Positions 1-5,007 of a DNA stretch of 5,531 nucleotides are shown here, in pieces. Every line of letters begins with the position of its first letter. Within the stretch, counting starts at the first letter, position 1. A program made the position numbers and the translations under genes. The notes beneath the pieces are model-generated. The model saw only the letters and a list, made by a program, of their open reading frames with translations. It was not told the origin of the DNA and made no database searches. This stretch comes from Acidobacteriota bacterium (GTDB lineage Bacteria > Acidobacteriota > Terriglobia > Terriglobales > Acidobacteriaceae): assembly GCA_019510535.1 (NCBI GenBank), contig JAEKKE010000232.1, forward strand, positions 1-5,531, given 5' to 3'.

Positions 1-244
1 GCTGCGCTACTTTTCGTCTGAAGACACGCAGCAACTTGACCATCTCCTTCTCGTCAATCTGGGGCAGACGCTCAAGCTCGAACATGTTCCCGAGCCATTG
101 CTCGCGCCCCCTGAGGGGACACATTGGAAGATGATTTGGAATAGTGAGCGGCTGAGGTACGGGGGATTTTCAGTAGCGTTTCCCATCACAGACACAGGTT
201 GGCGGATAAGTGGCCCGGCAGCGATTCTGCTTGCGGCGATATAA
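1..244 (+). CDS. treZ: Malto-oligosyltrehalose trehalohydrolase, C-terminal fragment (5' end outside window)
   Basis: The reading frame beginning at base 2 is open for 80 codons and ends at TAA 242-244; the rest of the gene lies left of the window. TreZ is a GH13 enzyme that releases trehalose from maltooligosyl-trehalose in the TreY/TreZ pathway. The visible part is the C-terminal beta-sandwich domain (DUF3459-like) that follows the catalytic barrel. It carries the pattern I associate with TreZ C-termini: a strand LLLVNLG, then EPLLAPPEGTHW, then W-x-SE-x-x-RYGG, and a final GWRISGPAAILL strand. No catalytic residue can be seen because the barrel is missing. Other GH13 members also end in such a domain, but the PPEG-x-x-W and RYGG motifs favour TreZ. 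The gene has no obvious functional link to the genes on its right and ends about 240 bp before the convergent aldehyde dehydrogenase gene. Confidence 0.82.
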   Translation, partial: LRYFSSEDTQQLDHLLLVNLGQTLKLEHVPEPLLAPPEGTHWKMIWNSERLRYGGFSVAFPITDTGWRISGPAAILLAAI

Positions 245-299
245 AGCTATTCAAAGTGCCTCACGTGCCGCTCTTCTGCGTGAACACAATACTGTCATC

Positions 300-480
300 A
301 AGCGCGTTGCGGAGTCGGGATGGCACCACATTGGGTCCGTGGCTCGACGAAATCGATTGCAGCGATGTCTTGATCAACCTTGCGGGCGCAGCGTAAATCC
401 TCTTCCAGAATACGAGTAACAGGGCAAATGCTCTAAATCCTTTCAAGGATTCAGCGCTTGCATGCCGAACACGATCTCTG
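300..480 (+). pseudogene. Decayed fragment of a TIGR01777-family NAD-dependent epimerase (SDR)
   Basis: Frame 1 of the plus strand encodes RDGTTLGPWLDEIDCSDVL (bases 319-375) followed by INLAG. This matches the conserved stretch of TIGR01777/YfcH-type SDR proteins, which typically reads WDG-x-TLG-x-W-x-x-EID-x-x-DVVINLAG-RSVNCRYN. After INLAG the frame reads AA-stop-ILFQ, where the family has RSVNCRY. The residues GRSVN appear in the next frame at the same place, which looks like a lost base. The original frame then resumes as NTSNRANALNPFKDSALA, which aligns without a gap to the family's N-x-x-NRREILESRVDSTRA, with N, NR, L, D and S kept. There is no Rossmann GxxGxxG start upstream and nothing after the TAG at 480-482, so only a middle piece remains, broken by TAA 394-396. 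The family assignment rests on my recall of the motif; the decay is seen directly. The left limit is approximate. Confidence 0.6.
436..451. repeat. Short perfect inverted repeat between convergent genes
   Basis: AATCCTT and AAGGATT flank TC. As RNA this would fold as a five- to seven-pair AU-rich stem. It lies 32 bp past the stop codon of the aldehyde dehydrogenase gene on its transcript. No U-run follows on either strand and the stem is weak, so it is at best a poor terminator. It also falls inside the decayed epimerase fragment and may be coincidental. Confidence 0.25.
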
Positions 481-482
481 AA

Positions 483-2015
483 CTAGGCGATCTCGAAGCT
501 TACGCCCTGTGCAAGAGGAAGGTCCGTTCCGTAGTTGATGGTATTGGTAGCACGGCGCATGTATTGCTTCCATGCGTCTGAGCCTGACTCGCGGCCGCCA
601 CCGGTGTCTTTTTCGCCACCGAAGGCTCCGCCAATTTCAGCGCCGGATGTGCCGATGTTAACATTCGCGATGCCGCAGTCCGATCCGCTTGCGGAGAGAA
701 AACGCTCGGCTTCGCGCATGTTGAGCGTAAAAATGGAGGACGAAAGACCCTGCGGCACATCGTTATGTAGCTGAAGAGCCTCTTCGAAATCGCGATACTT
801 CAGAACATACAAAATGGGCGCGAAGGTCTCGCGCCTCACGATCTCTGCCTGACTGGCAATTTCGACGAGCGCGGGACGGACATAGAACGCCTCGTCCGAA
901 CTAACGTCTGGTGCGACACGTTCTCCTCCGGTGACTGCTGCTCCAGCGATTCGTGCTTCGTCGAGAGCATGCTGCATTGCTTCAAAGGCACGTGCATCGA
1001 TCAGCGGGCCGACCAGCGTGCCTGTTTCGCGCGGATCGCCGATGACGACAGAGCGATAAACCTTCTTGAGCGGCGCGACAAGGTCGTCATAGATCGTGTC
1101 ATGCACGATCAATCGTCGAAGCGTCGTGCAACGCTGTCCCGCTGTACCCATCGCCGAGAATGCGATGGCCCGCAGAGCCAGATCCAGATCGGCGCTTGGG
1201 CAGACAATCGCGGCGTTATTTCCTCCCAACTCGAGGATGGCTCGTGCGAAGCGCCCTGCGAGCCGCGGTGCAACGGCACGCCCCATCGCAGTCGAGCCAG
1301 TCGCGGAGACAAGCGACACGCTCGGGCTACCGACAAGCATCTGACCCAGGCTTCCGTCGCCGACAAGCAGCGTCGAGAGTCCAGCGGGCACGCCGCCAAA
1401 TTTGGCTGCCGCCCGCTCAAATAACGCCTGCGTCGCAAGTGCTGTGAGTGGCGTCTTCTCCGAGGGCTTCCATACCACGGCGTTGCCACAAACCAGAGCG
1501 AGTGCTGCGTTCCAGGACCACACCGCGACCGGAAAGTTGAACGCGGAGATTACGCCAACAACACCGAGCGGATGCCACGTCTCCATCATGCGATGATTTG
1601 TGCGCTCAGACGTGATGGTGAGACCGGTGAGTTGCCGCGATAGTCCGGCGGCAAAGGCGCAGATATCAATCATCTCCTGCACCTCTCCGAGACCTTCTGA
1701 CAGGATCTTGCCCGTCTCGATCGTCACCAGCCGGCCAAGTGCGGAGATCTCCGATCGTAGCTCTTCGCCAAGCAGTCGAACCAGATCTCCGCGTTTGGGA
1801 GCGGGAACACTGCGCCACGCAACGAACGCATTCCGTGCCGCTGCCAGCGCATCGTTGACCGCTGTCGCATCAGCCTTCGCGACATGTGCAATCACCTGGC
1901 CGGTGATGGGTGTCCGCACGACGAGTTCGCCGTGCGTATAAGCAGCGGCCGGCACCCCAAGGTTTTTGAGCAATTGATGTACCTCTTGCTCAAGTGAACT
2001 CTCATCGTTCGTCAT
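483..2015 (-). CDS. amaB: L-2-aminoadipate-6-semialdehyde / piperideine-6-carboxylate dehydrogenase (ALDH7 family)
   Basis: This 510-residue protein has the full length of an ALDH7 (antiquitin) enzyme. It oxidises 2-aminoadipate semialdehyde, in equilibrium with piperideine-6-carboxylate, to 2-aminoadipate with NAD+. Visible motifs are EVQE at 111-114 (the region of the ALDH7 substrate-binding Glu), ISAFNFP with oxyanion Asn160, WKPSEKTP with cofactor-binding Lys183, ELGGNN with general base Glu262, and GTAGQRCTT with nucleophile Cys296 preceded by Arg295. The C-terminal block from about 446 to 505 (DCGIANVNIGTSGAEIGGAF, then GGEKDTGGGRESGSDAWKQY, then INYGTDLPLAQG) is the ALDH7 signature and is very close to the human protein. 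The start ATG at 2013-2015 is preceded by GGAG about nine bases away. It is the last gene of the operon, 65 bp after the DUF1338 gene. Family assignment is firm; the physiological substrate is inferred from family and neighbours. Confidence 0.93.
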   Translation of the reverse strand: MTNDESSLEQEVHQLLKNLGVPAAAYTHGELVVRTPITGQVIAHVAKADATAVNDALAAARNAFVAWRSVPAPKRGDLVRLLGEELRSEISALGRLVTIETGKILSEGLGEVQEMIDICAFAAGLSRQLTGLTITSERTNHRMMETWHPLGVVGVISAFNFPVAVWSWNAALALVCGNAVVWKPSEKTPLTALATQALFERAAAKFGGVPAGLSTLLVGDGSLGQMLVGSPSVSLVSATGSTAMGRAVAPRLAGRFARAILELGGNNAAIVCPSADLDLALRAIAFSAMGTAGQRCTTLRRLIVHDTIYDDLVAPLKKVYRSVVIGDPRETGTLVGPLIDARAFEAMQHALDEARIAGAAVTGGERVAPDVSSDEAFYVRPALVEIASQAEIVRRETFAPILYVLKYRDFEEALQLHNDVPQGLSSSIFTLNMREAERFLSASGSDCGIANVNIGTSGAEIGGAFGGEKDTGGGRESGSDAWKQYMRRATNTINYGTDLPLAQGVSFEIA

Positions 2016-2065
2016 GTTTCACTTCTCCGTTACCGAACGCTCGCGTCGCTTTGTGCCGCCATCTC

Positions 2066-2081
2066 GGCAAGAGCACTTGCC
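2066..2081 (-). other. Intercistronic stem-loop
   Basis: GGCAAG and CTTGCC form a perfect six-pair stem around a four-base loop. It touches the first base of the stop codon of the DUF1338 gene and lies 50 bp before the aldehyde dehydrogenase start. There is no U-tract after it in the direction of transcription, so it is not a standard terminator. It could stabilise the upstream message or set relative expression. Whether it has any function is a guess. Confidence 0.3.
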
Positions 2082-3109
2082 TACTTCTGGTTGGCGGTCA
2101 CCTTAAAGATTGCCTGGGCATTGGAACTGTCAAAGCTCAGGTCAAGCTTGGTCTTTCCATCCTCTGCCGGGAGCGGAAGTCGCGTAATGAATTCATAGAA
2201 CGAACCCGGCACTTCCTTTTCAATCAGGCTGCCGCCTTCGATGCGGAAGTTACGTCGCACCCGAGCCGCAAGGAACGCAGTCTGGCGAACCCTGCCTGAT
2301 TGCGAGGTCTCAACCGTTGCCTTCATGGCGCGGCCAAGCGCCTTCTGCTCTTCGGCCAACCGATCGACGTCGATGACTCGGTCCGTAGCGTGGTTGAAGG
2401 CGTTTCCTTCCGTGGCGATCCATGCCATCTCTGCCGATTCGGCCAGCAAAATCTCGTAGTCGGCCAGGGCTGGGTCATCATGCTGGCGGCTGAAGACCTT
2501 TGCAAGCACTGGCAACAATGCAACCGCCTTTTCTACTGGCAGAGAACGCTGCGCTTCCAATTCAACGAGGAGACCCTTCGCCTCGGCTGTAAGCGGGTCG
2601 CGAGAGGTTGAAGTGACACGCTGGACGGCGGCCTGGAATTCCGCGGAAAAACGGTCTGGGTGTAGTTCACTGACAAAGAACTGCGCGAGCTCCTCTGGAT
2701 ACTCAACCTGGGCATAGGAACGTCCCGTCATCTTCAGACGCTCCAGCGGATAGACGCCGTTCAGCGCATAACCGAGCGGACGCAGGATACGGGTGATTGC
2801 CTCTTCACCAGCCGGCAGCGCGCCCATTCCGCTCAGCGCGACGGTGCGGACCGCGCCATGATCATGCATGATCTTCTTGCCATCACGAAGACAATCTTCT
2901 GCATAAAGCTTTGCATCCGGCACGCGGTTCAACAGGTCTTCGAACAGCATCATGTTCAGCACTTGTGCAATACCTGCACGCGAAATGCTCGCACCGGACT
3001 CTTCCATGAGAACTCCGGACACGTTGAGCACTTCAAACAGACGATGTGAGCGCTCCGCACCGACGATACTTTCGAGCGTTCCCTGCAGTACACCTACCTT
3101 GGTTAGCAT
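2081..3109 (-). CDS. DUF1338 family protein, probable 2-oxoadipate dioxygenase/decarboxylase (HglS/FLO7-like)
   Basis: The 342-residue protein belongs to the DUF1338 family. Characterised members (Pseudomonas putida HglS, plant FLO7-type proteins) are Fe(II)-dependent oxygenases that turn 2-oxoadipate into D-2-hydroxyglutarate, losing CO2, in lysine breakdown. In HglS, as I recall, the metal is held by His70, His226 and Glu294, and Arg74 binds the substrate carboxylate. The same pattern is visible here: HGAVR gives His84 and Arg88 with identical spacing, FNHATDRV gives His240, and the IEKEVPGSFYEF segment supplies a candidate Glu297 or Glu299. YPEELAQFFVSELHPDRFS (137-155) and RQTAF (275-279) are further family blocks. 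It is much shorter than HglS (about 460 residues) and resembles the plant type. The start at ATG 3107-3109 is chosen because AAGGAGAAG stands directly before it; an open frame continues to 3196 but runs into the aminotransferase gene. It begins 25 bp after the aminotransferase stop and precedes the ALDH7 gene, which fits the pathway order. Confidence 0.85.
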   Translation of the reverse strand: MLTKVGVLQGTLESIVGAERSHRLFEVLNVSGVLMEESGASISRAGIAQVLNMMLFEDLLNRVPDAKLYAEDCLRDGKKIMHDHGAVRTVALSGMGALPAGEEAITRILRPLGYALNGVYPLERLKMTGRSYAQVEYPEELAQFFVSELHPDRFSAEFQAAVQRVTSTSRDPLTAEAKGLLVELEAQRSLPVEKAVALLPVLAKVFSRQHDDPALADYEILLAESAEMAWIATEGNAFNHATDRVIDVDRLAEEQKALGRAMKATVETSQSGRVRQTAFLAARVRRNFRIEGGSLIEKEVPGSFYEFITRLPLPAEDGKTKLDLSFDSSNAQAIFKVTANQK

Positions 3110-3122
3110 CTTCTTCTCCTTT
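3110..3122 (-). promoter_or_regulatory. Ribosome binding site fixing the start of the DUF1338 gene
   Basis: On the minus strand the sequence reads AAAAGGAGAAGAAG directly before ATG 3109, a near-ideal Shine-Dalgarno with about six to seven bases of spacing. It shows that the 29 in-frame codons further upstream, which overlap the end of the aminotransferase gene, are not translated as part of this protein. Confidence 0.8.
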
Positions 3123-3134
3123 TCTGGAATTCTG

Positions 3135-4529
3135 TTATCGGGTGGCGAGCATGACGCACTCTTCCAGGACGCACTCCAGGATGTCGAGAGCGACATCTGT
3201 TTCTTCTTGTGTAACGATCAGCGGAGGGCACAGCCGGACCGTATTCTCGCCACAGCCAAGCAGCAACAGCCCTCTTTCGAAAGCGAGGTCGACGATGCGG
3301 TCGCGCAGTGGTCCTGCCTGTTTGCGCGATTGCTTGTCCTCGACTATCTCGATTCCGATCATCAAACCACGTCCGCGAACGTCTCCAACGATCTCATACT
3401 TTTCCACCCAGGTGCCGAGCCTTGCAAGAGCTGAAGCTCCCACGGTCGCAGCGTTATTCATGCCTTCGCGCTCAATAATGTTCAGAGTCGCCATCGAGGC
3501 CGCGAGGCAGATGGGGTTTCCGCCGTACGTACTTGCGTGCGAGCCTGGAACCCAGTCCATGAGCTCAGCCTTCGCCATGCAGATACCCAGCGGCATTCCA
3601 GATGCAATTCCCTTCGCGATGCAGACCATATCGGGCTCAACACCTGAGTGTTCAATGGCCCACCACCTTCCTGTCCTTCCAACGCCCGACTGGACCTCAT
3701 CAGCAACAAGAAGGATGCCGTGACGATTGCAGATGCGCCGAAGTTCCTGCAGAAAGATATTCGGCGGCACGACGTATCCCCCTTCCCCTTGAATGGGTTC
3801 GACAAAGATGGCGGCAACCTCCTCAGGTGGCAACGTTGTCTTGAACAACTTCTCTTCAAGAAAGCGCGCACATGCCAGGCCGTACGCCTCCTCGTCCTGC
3901 GGCCCTCCGCCGGCGCGATACGTATAGGGATATGGCACGTGCGTGACACCGGGAACAAACGGGGCAAAACGACGCTTCTGCTGGACCTTGGAAGCAGTGA
4001 GCGAGAGCGCCCCCATCGTGCGGCCATGGAAGCTGCCGAAGAAGCTGATGATGTTTTGCCGGCCGGTATGGTAGCGCGCCAGTTTCAACGCGCACTCTAC
4101 AGCCTCTGCGCCTGAATTTCCGAAGTAAAAACGATGGGGTCCAGGCATCGGCGCAATGGCTGACAGGCGCGATGCGAGCTGCGGCATCAGGTCGTAGTAG
4201 AAGTCTGTACCAGACATATGGATCAACTGCGCGGCCTGGTCCTGGATCGCCTTCACGACCTCTGGATGGCAATGGCCGGTAGAGTCGACAGCGATACCGG
4301 CAGTAAAGTCCAGAAACTCGTTGCCGTCTACATCCTCAATCCGGCAACCGCACCCATTCTTCACGACGAGAGGATAACCTCGCGTGTAGCTCGGCGACAC
4401 CAGACGGTGGTCATCAGCCACTATTCTTTGCGCTCGGGGTCCTGGCACGCTGGTGATCAACTTCGGACCAAACTTTGCGTGCAATTTCGCGTCGGCGACG
4501 CGTACAGATGCTTGCATTTCAATGCTCAT
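3135..4529 (-). CDS. Class III PLP-dependent aminotransferase, probable lysine 6-aminotransferase (or ornithine/acetylornithine type)
   Basis: This 464-residue fold-type I aminotransferase (OAT/GABA-AT/acetylornithine-AT group) is first in the minus-strand operon. Visible landmarks are NSGAEA (138-143, phosphate-binding loop), FHGRT (167-171), VEPIQGEGG (243-251, with Glu244), ADEVQSGVGRTG (276-287, with Asp277 pairing to the pyridine nitrogen), CIAKGIASG with Schiff-base Lys306, STYGGNP (333-339, Thr334), and VRLCPPL with Arg432 for the alpha-carboxylate. The N-terminal TSVPGPRAQ and SPSYTRGYPLVV, and the overall pattern, recall the archaeal ornithine aminotransferase/broad-specificity racemase group (Pyrococcus PH1423 type). 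The cysteine cluster those proteins carry after VPYPY is replaced here by a Gly-rich TYRAGGGP segment. The start ATG 4527-4529 has GGAGG five bases upstream. Neighbouring DUF1338 and ALDH7 genes favour lysine as substrate, giving 2-aminoadipate semialdehyde; aminoadipate or ornithine cannot be excluded. Confidence 0.85.
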   Translation of the reverse strand: MSIEMQASVRVADAKLHAKFGPKLITSVPGPRAQRIVADDHRLVSPSYTRGYPLVVKNGCGCRIEDVDGNEFLDFTAGIAVDSTGHCHPEVVKAIQDQAAQLIHMSGTDFYYDLMPQLASRLSAIAPMPGPHRFYFGNSGAEAVECALKLARYHTGRQNIISFFGSFHGRTMGALSLTASKVQQKRRFAPFVPGVTHVPYPYTYRAGGGPQDEEAYGLACARFLEEKLFKTTLPPEEVAAIFVEPIQGEGGYVVPPNIFLQELRRICNRHGILLVADEVQSGVGRTGRWWAIEHSGVEPDMVCIAKGIASGMPLGICMAKAELMDWVPGSHASTYGGNPICLAASMATLNIIEREGMNNAATVGASALARLGTWVEKYEIVGDVRGRGLMIGIEIVEDKQSRKQAGPLRDRIVDLAFERGLLLLGCGENTVRLCPPLIVTQEETDVALDILECVLEECVMLATR

Positions 4530-4581
4530 ACGATCCTCCAGCGGACTGGGAGCAATCTGGTTTCACCTCTGAGCCAGGCTG

Positions 4582-4606
4582 ACCTCGCGATCAAACGCGA
4601 CGAGGT
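4582..4606 (-). other. Leader hairpin upstream of the aminotransferase gene
   Basis: ACCTCGCG (4582-4589) pairs with CG-A-CGAGGT (4598-4606), eight base pairs with a single bulged A and an eight-base loop. It lies 53 to 77 bases upstream of the aminotransferase start codon and would be in its 5' leader if transcription starts to the right of it. No U-run and no match to a riboswitch class I know was found; the function is open. Confidence 0.35.
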
Positions 4607-4619
4607 AACCTTCAGACAA

Positions 4620-4641
4620 ACTGAGGCTCAGTAACCCTGAG
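4620..4641. repeat. Three-armed overlapping inverted repeat
   Basis: ACTGAG-G-CTCAGT (4620-4632) is a perfect 13-bp palindrome with one central base. Its right arm CTCAG can instead pair with CTGAG at 4637-4641 across TAACC. The DNA thus offers two mutually exclusive short stems. It may be a regulator site for the leftward operon, or chance. Confidence 0.3.
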
Positions 4642-4898
4642 ATTTTGGATCGAAGTGCGCTAGTCGCCTGAGAAGAGGTTAGGCCGTAAGGTGCTTGGAA
4701 CAGCCCGGGCCGTTTCAGACAAGTTCCGGCACGTTCTGCACCGAACTCCGATAAGCACGAAGGCGTTGGTCGGATTGTCAGGCCTCACCATATGCTTGAC
4801 CCCGTTTCGCCCGAAAGTATAGCGCACGCCGAAGGGAATGAATACCACAAACCGCCTGCTTCCGGCCCAACAGGAGCGACCAGAATTCGAGCTAGCTA

Positions 4899-4926
4899 TT
4901 GCCAAGGGGCAGTGAATATTTATTCA
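4899..4926 (+). promoter_or_regulatory. Candidate sigma-70-type promoter of the amidinotransferase-like gene
   Basis: TTGCCA (4899-4904) and TATTCA (4921-4926) are separated by 16 bp and would start transcription near 4933, giving a leader of about 75 nt before ATG 5008. The -35 keeps TTG and CA of the consensus; the -10 is weaker. Its appeal is that the first operator box covers the -10 and the second covers the presumed start point. An alternative TTGACC at 4951-4956 has no acceptable -10 downstream. Confidence 0.35.
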
Positions 4927-4928
4927 GC
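4911..4928. promoter_or_regulatory. ARG box 1 (ArgR/AhrC operator half-pair)
   Basis: The core TGAATATTTATTCA (4913-4926) is a perfect palindrome around TT. It matches the known ArgR consensus TGAAT-four A/T-ATTCA at every position. It sits 82 bp upstream of the start codon of the divergent amidinotransferase-like gene and overlaps the -10 of the candidate promoter. The match is seen directly; binding by ArgR is inferred. Confidence 0.65.
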
Positions 4929-4932
4929 TCCC

Positions 4933-4950
4933 AATGAATAATCATTCTCG
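4933..4950. promoter_or_regulatory. ARG box 2 (second half of tandem ArgR operator)
   Basis: TGAATAATCATTCT (4935-4948) differs from the ARG box core TGAAT-WWWW-ATTCA at the last base and at one of the four central A/T positions. As 18-bp boxes the two sites are separated by 4 bp, with centres 22 bp apart, about two helical turns. ArgR hexamers bind tandem boxes with nearly this spacing (3 bp in typical E. coli operators). Confidence 0.6.
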
Positions 4951-5007
4951 TTGACCCATTGGTCTTGGTTCTGCCATCCTCCACACCATAGGGAGCGGGT
5001 ACGGGTC

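Larger units (their letters stand above)
4530..5007. other. Divergent intergenic region without a convincing gene
   Basis: This 478-bp stretch separates the leftward aminotransferase operon from the rightward amidinotransferase-like gene. Next to the aminotransferase start it holds a Shine-Dalgarno and two groups of inverted repeats (4582-4641). The middle part, about 4650-4890, shows nothing I recognise. The segment 4899-4950 is AT-rich and contains a candidate promoter and the operator pair. I could not identify a believable promoter for the leftward operon. Confidence 0.7.

Noticed and set aside
199..446. Three short overlapping frames (199-396 plus, 210-419 plus, 261-446 minus) as separate small genes
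   Set aside because: The first overlaps the treZ end, and the two plus frames together contain the pieces of the decayed epimerase. The minus frame is their complement with no ribosome site.
969..1489. Long open frames (up to 151 codons) on the plus strand and in another minus frame inside the aldehyde dehydrogenase gene
   Set aside because: They are compositional shadows of a GC-rich gene with a complete, motif-bearing protein in the main frame.
3110..3196. 29-codon N-terminal extension of the DUF1338 frame into the aminotransferase gene
   Set aside because: The Shine-Dalgarno AAGGAG directly before ATG 3109 fixes the start, and the extension (Ser/Trp-rich) looks like out-of-frame aminotransferase sequence.
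4530..4660. Lysine riboswitch in the aminotransferase leader
   Set aside because: An AGAGGTG string occurs on the minus strand, but the multi-helix core and a following terminator or anti-terminator cannot be recognised.
4611..4722. Nine-base direct repeat TTCAGACAA at 4611-4619 and 4714-4722
   Set aside because: One such repeat is expected by chance in a region of this size, and the 103-bp distance fits no obvious operator arrangement.
4660..4905. 81-codon open frame on the minus strand in the divergent intergenic region
   Set aside because: It needs a TTG start, has no Shine-Dalgarno, resembles no family I know, is Arg/Ser/Cys-rich in the way of shadow frames, and its start overlaps the promoter-like region. 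A decayed gene is possible but I cannot support it.
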